Both the position numbers and the translations under genes were made by a program. From an uncultured Schlesneria sp. (GTDB lineage Bacteria > Planctomycetota > Planctomycetia > Planctomycetales > Planctomycetaceae), in the NCBI GenBank assembly GCA_903858935.1, contig CAIOKO010000186.1, positions 1-32,383 on the forward strand: 32,383 bases of DNA. Direction: 5' to 3'. Under the pieces are notes generated by a model that saw only the letters and a program-made list of their open reading frames with translations, was not told where the DNA came from and did not search any database. Positions within the stretch are counted from its first letter, which is position 1. Every line of letters starts with the position of its first letter. Positions 16,434 through 23,885 of the stretch are shown in pieces.

Positions 16434-18168
16434 GGTCGAAGGGCAGACAACGATTATCATGATCGTTCCGGAAGGGACGAACGTGAATGAGGGAGACCTC
16501 GTTTGCGAACTCGATTCCTCGATGCTCAGTGACAAGGAAACCGCACAGGAAATTCTTGTTGAAAAAGCGAAAGCAGCTTTCGAACAGGGTAAGGAAGACC
16601 TGTTAATCCAGGAGGCCCAGAACGAGAGTGATCTCGAAGCTGCCAAGTTGAAATTAAGGTTGGCCGAGATTGACCTGAAGAAGTTTACGGACGGAGACCT
16701 CGTTCAGCAGAAAAACGATCTCGACAGTCGGATCACGTTAGCGGAAGAAAATCTGTCGCGGTCTCAGGAGAGCTACGAATACGTTCAGCGACTCGCCAAA
16801 AAGGGCTATCGGACGCAGAACGACCTGGAATCGGAACGGATCGCAGTCGAGACCGCCAAGATCAACGTGAAGCTGGTCGTCGGTGAAAAACGCGTGCTCG
16901 TTGATTACTCCGAAGGTCGAAATCTCGCTGAACTCGAAGCAAACGTCAAAGAGTATGGTCGTGAAATCCAGCGGACTGAAAGCAAGACTCGAGCAGCACT
17001 CGCTCAGAAAAAGGCGGAGCTTAGAGCACGCGAATTGACTTTTGAGGTCGAGTCGAAAAAGTACGAACGTCTGATTGCTCAAATCAAAGCCTGTAAGATC
17101 TACGCATCGCAAGACGGTCAAGTCGTTTACGCCAATGTTCGTGACGGCCGTTCGACAGAAAACGTCATGATCGACGTTGGCGTTGGCGTCCGTGAACGTC
17201 AGGCGATTATCAATTTGCCGGACCTCGATCAGATGAAGGTGAATGCAAGAATTCACGAATCTCGCATCAGTATGGTTCGCCCAAAAATGCCCGTCATCGT
17301 CAAGATCGACGCCTACCCTGAAGAAGTATTTCATGGCGAAGTCGATATGGTCGCTTCAGTTCCGAGTTCGACGGGGGGCTTCGGCAGTACGACGAAGGAA
17401 TACGAGGCGGTCATCCGAATCACGGACGAAACCGAAAAAGTAAATAAACTGCGCCCAGGTCTAACAGCGACTACGGAAATTCTCGTCGAACGTCGTGACG
17501 ATGTCTTACAGATTCCCGTGCAGGCCAACATCACATTCGGGGCAAAGCAGTTCGTCTTCGTGGTGACTGGTAAAAAGGTTGATTTACGACCGATCAAGGT
17601 AGGAAAGACAAACTCCAACTTCATTGAGATTCTCGATGGACTCGTGGAAGGGGATGGGGTCGTGATGAACCCACATTCGCACTTCAAGAAGGAAATCAGT
17701 GAACTGGAAGCCGATCAGGCGAAAGAACAATCAAAGGAAGCGGCGAAGGCTCCTGAAATTATTGCTCCTCCCAAGCCCGTTGAGGGTGGCAGTCCGGCTT
17801 CACCAACGAAAAAGCCTGGTGAAGGGGCATTGGCTGCAGGACCTGCCGGTAGCAGGCCAGAACGTTCGCCAGCAGCGGGACCCGGTGGTGGGGAAGGTCG
17901 TCCACAGGGAGGCCCACCTGAAGGTGGAGGTCGACCACCTGGCGGTGGCTTTGATCCCATGGCTAGATTCAATGAAATGGATAAAGATCAGGATGGCAAG
18001 GTGTCTAAGGACGAAGCGACAGGTCGGATGGCCGACAGCTTTGACAACTTTGATACAGATTCAGACGGCAGCGTGACCAAAGACGAGTACCTTGGGGCGA
18101 TCGCCAAGTTTCGGGGTGGTGGGGGTGGCGGCGGACGGCCGCGTCCTTCTGAAGCAGGCGGAAACTGA
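16105..18168 (+). CDS. HlyD/MacA-like periplasmic adaptor with C-terminal EF-hand pair
   Basis: This encodes 687 residues from the ATG at 16105. An upstream TTG in frame (16021) is less convincing. A single membrane anchor (GLLLAGLAVVAVLGW, about residues 50-64) is followed by the lipoyl-type half motif TSKVEGQTTIIMIVPEGTNV and a long coiled-coil hairpin (about 150-330). Then come the second lipoyl half (CKIYASQDGQVVYANVRDG) and beta-barrel and membrane-proximal regions to about 540. A Pro/Gly-rich linker leads to two canonical EF-hand loops, DKDQDGKVSKDE (626-637) and DTDSDGSVTKDE (650-661), and a Gly-rich end. The adaptor links the inner-membrane ABC unit to the TolC-like channel. The calcium-binding tail is unusual for this family. 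Its first 329 bases overlap the end of the TolC-like frame. Confidence 0.9.
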   Translation: MTSHQNPQKQNLAPNGAFTPESSASEHSRQLAKPTRKWNRGLLLAGLAVVAVLGWPQMRFAWSQIAASMTRTPDQTEGLVIETAKKGPFQITVVEKGTLDSMKNAVLTSKVEGQTTIIMIVPEGTNVNEGDLVCELDSSMLSDKETAQEILVEKAKAAFEQGKEDLLIQEAQNESDLEAAKLKLRLAEIDLKKFTDGDLVQQKNDLDSRITLAEENLSRSQESYEYVQRLAKKGYRTQNDLESERIAVETAKINVKLVVGEKRVLVDYSEGRNLAELEANVKEYGREIQRTESKTRAALAQKKAELRARELTFEVESKKYERLIAQIKACKIYASQDGQVVYANVRDGRSTENVMIDVGVGVRERQAIINLPDLDQMKVNARIHESRISMVRPKMPVIVKIDAYPEEVFHGEVDMVASVPSSTGGFGSTTKEYEAVIRITDETEKVNKLRPGLTATTEILVERRDDVLQIPVQANITFGAKQFVFVVTGKKVDLRPIKVGKTNSNFIEILDGLVEGDGVVMNPHSHFKKEISELEADQAKEQSKEAAKAPEIIAPPKPVEGGSPASPTKKPGEGALAAGPAGSRPERSPAAGPGGGEGRPQGGPPEGGGRPPGGGFDPMARFNEMDKDQDGKVSKDEATGRMADSFDNFDTDSDGSVTKDEYLGAIAKFRGGGGGGGRPRPSEAGGN

Positions 18169-18320
18169 CCGTTCTGAATTGCCTTCATCGCTTTGTAGAC
18201 GTTGAAATGATGCCTCGAAGGATTTCGTTACGAGCATCGAGCCACCCCACCCGCTCCATGCGGCGGTGGTTATTGGGCTTGTGCTCCAAGATCATCAATA
18301 GTTGAAAGTCTGACCTTGGA

Positions 18321-18383
18321 CGTGAGTCGTTAGCTCACGGCACTAGGGCCAAGGCCCGTTTTCCACCCCCGCAAGGGGGGTGG
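18321..18383. repeat. Cluster of three consecutive hairpins between hlyD-like and ABC ATPase genes
   Basis: Three stem-loops follow each other closely: CGTGAG / CTCACG (18321-18339), GGGCC AA GGCCC (18346-18357), and CCACCCCC / GGGGGTGG around a GCAA loop (18363-18383). There is no T run directly after the last one. The first hairpin, around TTAGCTCACG, resembles an intergenic repeat I recall from planctomycete genomes. The block may be a dispersed repeat that also slows or ends transcription between the adaptor and the ATPase. Confidence 0.55.
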
Positions 18384-18435
18384 GGTTTGTCCTCTGATTT
18401 TAGAGTACTTTCCCCTTTGAATCGGCATTTACCTT

Positions 18436-19149
18436 ATGAAGTTAGCCGCGCAACTTGTTGATCTGACCAAGACCTACTTTCTCGGTGAGAACGTGGTTCG
18501 AGCGCTTCGCGGCGTCTCTGCCGAGTTTCCCGAAGGGGATTTTGTTGCCATTATGGGTTCGTCAGGTAGCGGCAAAAGTACCATGCTGAACCTGCTCGGG
18601 GCACTCGACCGACCCACAAGCGGAAAGTACATCCTTTCGAATTACGACGTCAGTACCCTGAACGATGATCAGTTATCCGAGATTCGTAATCGATTAATCG
18701 GCTTTATTTTTCAGTCGTATAACCTGATTGCGCAATATACGGTGCTGGAAAATATTCAGGTTCCGTTCCACTATCGATCCGATCGACGTGTGATCGGTCC
18801 TGCGGAAATGAACCGTACAATTGACCTTGCCTCCAAAGTGGGGCTTGGTGAACGACTCGATCATCGTCCATTCCAGCTTTCTGGTGGTCAACAGCAACGC
18901 GTGGCAATCGCCCGGGCGCTCGTCAATGATCCTGAAATCATTCTTGCCGACGAACCGACGGGTAACCTCGATTCGACGACCGAGAAAGAGATCATGGAGC
19001 TTCTAACCGGCCTGAACAAGGAAGGTCGGACGATCATTATGGTCACGCATGAAAACTCGGTAGCACGACGTGCAAAGCGTCAGATCGTCATGAAAGACGG
19101 CTTGATTGCCAGCGAAGGCTTCTTCTCTGATGATAAAGATTTGAAATAA
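18436..19149 (+). CDS. ABC transporter ATP-binding protein, MacB/LolD type
   Basis: This encodes 237 residues, the normal length for a LolD/MacB-class ATPase. Walker A is GSSGSGKST (41-49), the Q-loop is in FIFQSYNL, the signature is LSGGQQQR, Walker B is IILADEPTGNLDS and the switch His is in MVTHEN. The Y/A-loop aromatic residue is Tyr14 in KTYFLG. These proteins power FtsX-like permeases in lipoprotein release or macrolide/peptide export. With the TolC-like and HlyD-like genes upstream it would form a tripartite exporter, but no permease gene follows: pgsA begins on the opposite strand 8 bases later. The 267-bp hairpin-bearing gap upstream suggests it may be expressed separately from hlyD. 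Confidence 0.93.
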   Translation: MKLAAQLVDLTKTYFLGENVVRALRGVSAEFPEGDFVAIMGSSGSGKSTMLNLLGALDRPTSGKYILSNYDVSTLNDDQLSEIRNRLIGFIFQSYNLIAQYTVLENIQVPFHYRSDRRVIGPAEMNRTIDLASKVGLGERLDHRPFQLSGGQQQRVAIARALVNDPEIILADEPTGNLDSTTEKEIMELLTGLNKEGRTIIMVTHENSVARRAKRQIVMKDGLIASEGFFSDDKDLK

Positions 19150-19157
19150 TGACTTCG

Positions 19158-19730
19158 TCAACCTGTCTTACGAAGTAATTCGAGTGCGCGAAGAACGTAA
19201 TCGTATCCGCTCCAGACAGTTACGGCGACCATACTCCACAGCAGGATATCGCGAATCTGAAGAAATCCGATACCGGCAACTGATAACCCGGAAAAAGCCG
19301 GGTCAAGAGATAGCAGGCTGGCGGTTGCCGCAGCGCATTGCAGAAACATTTTCAGTTTGCCTGATGCCGAGGCAGAGAAATCGGCCCCTTGCTGTTCAAG
19401 AAATCCTCGCAAACTGGTCACCAACATTTCACGACCCAGCACGATCACGACCATCCACGGGATGACACCGGATGCGGAATGAGGCAATAAAAACAGGAAC
19501 GTTCCACTCGTTATGAACTTGTCAACGAACGGATCAAGGATTCGACCGAGTTGAGTGATCAGGTTGTACTTTCGGGCGATGTAACCATCCAGAACATCAG
19601 TTGCCACTGCAAACACAAACAATCCGGCAGCCCAAAGCCAGGCAACACCCGATTCGATCAGTGCAAACAGCACAAACGACAAAAGCAGTCGCGATAGTGT
19701 GATTGCATTAGGGAGATTCAGATTGCGCAT
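19158..19730 (-). CDS. pgsA: CDP-diacylglycerol-glycerol-3-phosphate 3-phosphatidyltransferase
   Basis: This encodes 190 residues from the ATG at 19730. The CDP-alcohol phosphotransferase signature is complete: Asp45, Asp48-Gly49, Ala52-Arg53, Gly62, Asp66 and Asp70 (in DVLDGYIAR and GRILDPFVDK). Several hydrophobic helices follow, as expected for this inner-membrane enzyme. It makes phosphatidylglycerol phosphate from CDP-diacylglycerol and glycerol 3-phosphate, the committed step to phosphatidylglycerol. The N-terminus NLPNAITLSRLLL is the typical PgsA opening. It converges tail to tail on the ABC ATPase with 8 bp between the stops. Related enzymes such as phosphatidylserine synthase are possible but less likely from the N-terminal motif and length. 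Confidence 0.9.
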   Translation of the reverse strand: MRNLNLPNAITLSRLLLSFVLFALIESGVAWLWAAGLFVFAVATDVLDGYIARKYNLITQLGRILDPFVDKFITSGTFLFLLPHSASGVIPWMVVIVLGREMLVTSLRGFLEQQGADFSASASGKLKMFLQCAAATASLLSLDPAFSGLSVAGIGFLQIRDILLWSMVAVTVWSGYDYVLRALELLRKTG

Positions 19731-19964
19731 ACGGAATGCCCAACTTTGCTGGGTGGTGAAAAGGCTTAAATCGCCGAGGTTAGATCAGAGCCACGGTTGC
19801 AAAGCGAGGCGGCAGACATTGTAATGAGTAGACAATTATTGGCCACTGGGGGCCAAATCGCCGCAATGGTCAGCGGCGCAGTCAAGATGTCGTAAGGCAA
19901 AACCATCCTCGTCCGCCCGGAATGAATCTCAGGCAGACGTTGGAAATTATGGTGGAAGATCTCA

Positions 19965-20240
19965 ATGCGTAAGATTCCGGTGATTTGCTCTCTGTTAGTG
20001 GCTTTCGGTCTGTCGGCCATGTTCGTGGGCTGTGATGCTCCAAAACCCGTAACCAAGACTCCTGGCAAGTCCTCCGGAGCTGGTTCGACGACAGGTGGTG
20101 GTGCTGAAGTTCCTGCTGCACCGAAAAAAGGTGCTGATGAAACACCGGCAAAGGCCGCTGAAGAGGCACCGGCAAAAGCAGGCGAAGAAGCCCCAAAGGC
20201 TGACGCGACTAATTCTGGTGACGCAGCCCCGAAGAATTGA
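19965..20240 (+). CDS. Small Ala/Pro/Lys-rich lipoprotein
   Basis: This encodes 91 residues. The ATG at 19965 follows GGTGGAAG. The N-terminus MRKIPVICSLLVAFGLSAMF ends in the lipobox FVGC, so Cys23 is the likely lipidated residue. The mature part is low complexity and disordered, with repeated APAKA(A/G)EEAP units (about 61-76) and many Lys and Glu residues. No catalytic domain is present. Proteins of this kind are often membrane-anchored spacers or of unknown use. A strong terminator 51 bases after the stop closes the transcript, so it is a single-gene unit. The opposite strand carries csrA immediately beyond the terminator. Confidence 0.75.
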   Translation: MRKIPVICSLLVAFGLSAMFVGCDAPKPVTKTPGKSSGAGSTTGGGAEVPAAPKKGADETPAKAAEEAPAKAGEEAPKADATNSGDAAPKN

Positions 20241-20290
20241 TGATTGGTTTAATGAGTTGATTCACTTCGTGAATCTGAAGATCAAAAGTG

Positions 20291-20326
20291 AAACAAGCCG
20301 AACTTTTCAGTTCGGCTTGTTTTTTT
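20291..20326. terminator. Strong intrinsic terminator between lipoprotein gene and csrA
   Basis: AAACAAGCCGAAC (20291-20303) pairs perfectly with GTTCGGCTTGTTT (20310-20322) around TTTTCA, followed by a T run to 20326. It ends the plus-strand lipoprotein gene. It begins two bases past the csrA stop on the minus strand and may act there too, although the minus-strand T tract (TTTCACTTTT) is weaker. Confidence 0.9.
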
Positions 20327-20327
20327 A

Positions 20328-20522
20328 TTATTTCGTCGCTTCTTCCGATTTTCGCTGATTTTCGCGTTGAATCGCCTCATAGACTTCCTGGCGATGAACG
20401 GGAATGTCTGTTGGGGCTTCGATACCCAACCGGACTTTATCTCCACGAATATCGACGACGGTAATCTTAATATTATCGCCGATGAAAATGCTTTCATCGC
20501 GCTGACGTGAAAGAACGAGCAT
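20328..20522 (-). CDS. csrA: Carbon storage regulator CsrA (RsmA), RNA-binding protein
   Basis: This encodes 64 residues, the standard CsrA size. It opens [15 protein letters not shown], the invariant first beta strand, and contains the RNA-contacting Arg44 in [15 protein letters not shown] is the conserved middle. AAGGAGA lies 10 bases before the ATG. CsrA dimers bind GGA motifs near ribosome binding sites and alter translation or stability of mRNAs; planctomycetes and other phyla also use it in motility and metabolic control. It stands alone. Residues 52-64 form a charged tail ([12 protein letters not shown]) of no known role. Confidence 0.97.
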   Translation of the reverse strand: MLVLSRQRDESIFIGDNIKITVVDIRGDKVRLGIEAPTDIPVHRQEVYEAIQRENQRKSEEATK

Positions 20523-20844
20523 TTGCGTGTCTCCTTATCGGGCGTTCGTCGCGTCGTTCTCACGCTACGAACGAATCTCCAAGTTGTGGTCTCTCCGGTT
20601 CCTGACGCTTCGCAATCTCAGTTGTCGCTGCTTCACGAGTGAACTCGCCGCCAGTTCGAGCTTAATTTGATTCGATGCTTGATGACTGCCAAACAATGAC
20701 TTGCGACGACATTCCTCATCGTCATCTCAGCTCATTAAAGAAGAACTGCAGATCGCAAAAATTGCTGGTTCTAAGAATTGTTTCGCTGAGTTCGCATCGG
20801 GTATCGAATAGTCCGTGAACTGTGCGAGTTCCGCTGTTGCCTGC

Positions 20845-20867
20845 TATAACGATCGCAACAATCGTTA
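20845..20867 (+). promoter_or_regulatory. Candidate promoter -10 and overlapping palindrome upstream of the ThuA-like gene
   Basis: TATAAC (20845-20850) is a plausible -10 box. TAACGAT (20847-20853) is perfectly inverted as ATCGTTA (20861-20867) with a 7-base spacer, so a repressor bound there would cover the start of transcription 34 bases before the gene. No good -35 box is visible. The rest of the gap 20523-20900 shows only the csrA ribosome binding site and no gene. Confidence 0.35.
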
Positions 20868-20900
20868 CTGAATTACAACCACGAAGGAATTAGTTAAACC

Positions 20901-21821
20901 ATGATCAGCACTGAACAACGCGGATTCTTTGGAACGGTATTGGCCGTAATTGTGGGGATTGTCAGTCTCATGGCTTCTGGCACTTGCACACAAGCCGCCG
21001 AAGCAGTCCGGATTTTGATTATCGATGGGCAGAATAATCACGACTGGCGTAAGACGACCCCAGTCCTCAAATCGTGTCTGGACGCGACAGGTCGTTTCAA
21101 GGTCGATGTCGTCACGACGCCCGGTAATGGCAAGCCCGCCGAAGACTGGAACGCTTTTCGTCCGAAATTCACCGACTACGACGCCGTTATGAGTAATTAC
21201 AATGGTCAGTCGTGGCCCGAGCCTGTGCAGAAATCGCTGGAAGAATTCGTCTCGGGGGGAGGCGGACTGGTGATTGTCCACGCCGCAAATAACGCCTTCC
21301 CAGAATGGGCTGAATATAACAAGATGATTGGACTCGGATGGCGAGGCGCAGATTACGGTGCTCGTGTTACAACCGATAACGACGGAAAACTCGTTCTGAA
21401 AGAGAAGAATCAGGGGCCAGGAGCGGGCCATGGATCGCAGCACGACTTTGCGGTCATCGTCAGGGATCGGCAGAATCCAGTCATGGCGGGGATTCCTGCT
21501 GAATGGATGCACGTCAAGGACGAGCTTTATCACGGACAGCGAGGCCCCGCAGCGAACATGAATATCCTCGCCACAGCCTTCTCTGCGAAATCCACAGGAG
21601 GAACCGACGAACATGAACCAATGGTCTGGTGGATCCCCTACGGAAAGGGAAAAGTCTTAACCACCGTGTTCGGACACGGCGATTACTCAATGAAATGCGT
21701 CGGCTTTCAGACGATTCTTGCTCGCGGAACCGAGTGGGTTGCGACCGACAAGGTCACGCTACCGGTCCCAGCAATGTTCCCAACGGCGACGGCCAAGTTA
21801 TCAATCGACGATGTGAAGTAA
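20901..21821 (+). CDS. Exported ThuA-like protein (trehalose-utilisation family)
   Basis: This encodes 306 residues. The ATG at 20901 has AAGGAA upstream. A signal peptide (GTVLAVIVGIVSLMASGTC, cleavage after QAA near residue 33) precedes a class I glutamine amidotransferase-like ThuA fold. Family landmarks are ILIIDGQNNHDWRKT, DAVMSNYNGQSWP, the Gly-rich turn FVSGGGGLVIVHAANNAFPEW, HDFAVIV and the C-terminal HEPMVWWIPYGKGKV then FGHGDYS. ThuA-like proteins are common in planctomycetes and are linked to carbohydrate use, but the reaction is not established. A perfect 13-bp hairpin lies 9 bases after the stop. It is a single-gene unit. Confidence 0.88.
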   Translation: MISTEQRGFFGTVLAVIVGIVSLMASGTCTQAAEAVRILIIDGQNNHDWRKTTPVLKSCLDATGRFKVDVVTTPGNGKPAEDWNAFRPKFTDYDAVMSNYNGQSWPEPVQKSLEEFVSGGGGLVIVHAANNAFPEWAEYNKMIGLGWRGADYGARVTTDNDGKLVLKEKNQGPGAGHGSQHDFAVIVRDRQNPVMAGIPAEWMHVKDELYHGQRGPAANMNILATAFSAKSTGGTDEHEPMVWWIPYGKGKVLTTVFGHGDYSMKCVGFQTILARGTEWVATDKVTLPVPAMFPTATAKLSIDDVK

Positions 21822-21829
21822 TCTTCGTG

Positions 21830-21861
21830 CCACTGCTTGACCGCTATGGGTCAAGCAGTGC
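21830..21861. terminator. Probable terminator between convergent ThuA-like gene and aspS
   Basis: GCACTGCTTGACC (21830-21842) is perfectly inverted as GGTCAAGCAGTGC (21849-21861) with a six-base loop. The sequence after it on the plus strand is TCTTTGTG, only moderately T-rich. Its position between convergent genes fits termination in either direction. Confidence 0.6.
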
Positions 21862-21942
21862 TCTTTGTGATATCGCGATCACGCAGGAAGTCATCGCTTC
21901 TCCAAAGCTGTGCCACGAAACGTGACTATCGAATCCGCCGAA

Positions 21943-23709
21943 CTATTTCTTCGGCGCATCAACCTTGATGTGCAAGTCTCGCAATTGGCGAAGATCCACT
22001 TCAGCAGGTGCTCCTGTCAACATATCGCTCGCTTTTTGCGTTTTGGGGAACGCAATCACGTCGCGGATGTTGTCGGACGCCAGGAACAGCATCACCCAGC
22101 GATCCAGGCCCAACGCGACACCTGCGTGAGGAGGTGCGCCATATCGAAGTGCTTCGAGCAGGAAGCCGAATCTGGCTTCCGCTTCTTCGTTCGAAATTCC
22201 GAGCAGGTTGAAGATCTTCTGCTGGACGGTTGAGTCATGGATACGGACACTACCGCTCGCTGCTTCGTAGCCGTTGCAGACCAGGTCATACGATTGTGCC
22301 CGAACCTGCCCCGGATCGGTATCTAACAGCGGAATGTCTTCATCGACCGGTTGACAGAACGGATGGTGTTCAGCGTCCCAGCGTTTTTCTTCGTCGTTCC
22401 ACTGGAACATGGGAAAGTCGAGAACCCAGGCGATTTTCAGTTCTTGTGGATCGTACAAGTTCAATTCGCGACCCAGTCGAAGCCGCAAGGCATTTAACGC
22501 GGCGGAGCTGACCTTGAACGAATCGGCGACGCAGAAGAGCAGATCGCCAGGCTCGGCTTGCAGCTTGGCAATGATCGCCTTCTGGTGGTCGGCGCTGAAG
22601 AATTTCGCTATGGGGGAATCGAGTTCTCCGTCTTTTACTCGGAAGAATGCCAAACCCTTGGCACCGTATTGCTTCACGAATTCTGTCAATTCATCGATTT
22701 GCTTTCGGCTATACTTTTCGGCCGCGTTGGGAACCCGTATCCCTCGAACGCGTCCGCCTGCGGCGATTGTCGATTTAAACACGCCGAAATCACACGCGCT
22801 GGCGATCTCAGCCAGGTCGGTCAATTCCAGGTCAAATCGTAAATCTGGCTTGTCGCTGCCGAATCGTTCCATGACTTCGCGGTGAGTCAGTCGAGGGAGC
22901 GGCAGTTTCAGTTCCGTTCCACGCAGTTTTTTGACGAGCCGCGCCATCAAGCCGTCGATCGTTTGAAGAATGTCCTCTTGCTGTACGAAGGCCATTTCGA
23001 CGTCGATTTGAGTGAACTCGGGCTGCCGGTCAGCTCGCAAATCTTCGTCGCGAAAGCATTTCGCCAGCTGAAAATAACGATCAAATCCGGCGACCATCAG
23101 AATCTGTTTGTAAATCTGCGGCGATTGCGGAAGGGCGTAAAAGCAACCTTCATGAACGCGGCTCGGCACCAGATAGTCACGCGCCCCCTCGGGCGTGCTT
23201 CGTCCCAGCATCGGCGTTTCGATCTCCAGGAACTGGTTTTCGTCGAAGTAATCACGAGTCGCTTTTGACAGCTGATGGCGAAGAATCAATGCCTGTTGCA
23301 CGGCCGGTCGTCGCAGGTCAACGAACCGGTATTTCAAACGTAATTCCTCATTGGGAAGATCGGCTTGGGTCGGGAAGAACGGCGGAGTCTTGCTCTTGTT
23401 GAGCACTTCCATCTGTCGACCTTTGACGTCAATTTCACCCGTCGCCAGCTTGGGATTCGTCATATCGGCGGGACGAGCAACCACTTCACCAGTGACTCGA
23501 ATCACGTCCTCATTTCGAAGCGACCGAGCGACGGCGTGCATTTCGGCGTAAGAAGGGCTGAATACGACTTGTGTAATCCCATAACGGTCCCGCAAGTCAA
23601 TGAAAACGAGTCCACCGAAGTCACGATACGTGTCGACCCAGCCACACAAAGTGACTGATTGTCCAACTTGAGCCGTCCGCAATTCACCGCAGGTATGAGT
23701 CCGAAGCAC
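21943..23709 (-). CDS. aspS: Aspartyl-tRNA synthetase
   Basis: This encodes 588 residues, the usual bacterial AspRS length. I choose the GTG at 23709, because AAGGA (23719-23723) lies nine bases upstream and the protein then begins LRTHTCGEL directly, as AspRS normally does; a TTG six codons further out overlaps that ribosome binding site. The N-terminal OB-fold anticodon domain contains [15 protein letters not shown]. Class II catalytic motifs follow: motif 2 in [18 protein letters not shown] and motif 3 in GLDRW, with the bacterial GAD insertion between about 290 and 420. It charges tRNA-Asp with aspartate in the cytosol. The type (discriminating versus AspRS/Asn) cannot be decided by eye. 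It lies 176 bp downstream of the propeller/phosphoesterase gene on the same strand. Confidence 0.97.
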   Translation of the reverse strand: MLRTHTCGELRTAQVGQSVTLCGWVDTYRDFGGLVFIDLRDRYGITQVVFSPSYAEMHAVARSLRNEDVIRVTGEVVARPADMTNPKLATGEIDVKGRQMEVLNKSKTPPFFPTQADLPNEELRLKYRFVDLRRPAVQQALILRHQLSKATRDYFDENQFLEIETPMLGRSTPEGARDYLVPSRVHEGCFYALPQSPQIYKQILMVAGFDRYFQLAKCFRDEDLRADRQPEFTQIDVEMAFVQQEDILQTIDGLMARLVKKLRGTELKLPLPRLTHREVMERFGSDKPDLRFDLELTDLAEIASACDFGVFKSTIAAGGRVRGIRVPNAAEKYSRKQIDELTEFVKQYGAKGLAFFRVKDGELDSPIAKFFSADHQKAIIAKLQAEPGDLLFCVADSFKVSSAALNALRLRLGRELNLYDPQELKIAWVLDFPMFQWNDEEKRWDAEHHPFCQPVDEDIPLLDTDPGQVRAQSYDLVCNGYEAASGSVRIHDSTVQQKIFNLLGISNEEAEARFGFLLEALRYGAPPHAGVALGLDRWVMLFLASDNIRDVIAFPKTQKASDMLTGAPAEVDLRQLRDLHIKVDAPKK

Positions 23710-23885
23710 GAAAATCGATCCTTGCAAAGTCTATGAGAGCTGCCGTGGCGTTTTTAGTTTGAGCCCGTATGGACAGTACGCGGATGTCAAACCCACGCAA
23801 CACGCTAAATGACGTGAAACGCTGATTATAGGTTCACACTGATCCTTGGGGAAGCAGCCCGCCTCGAACCGGGAACCGGGGTTGT

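Noticed and set aside
19839-19856. TTGGCC-N6-GGCCAA hairpin upstream of pgsA and the lipoprotein gene
   Set aside because: Short and not positioned on a recognisable promoter; could arise by chance.
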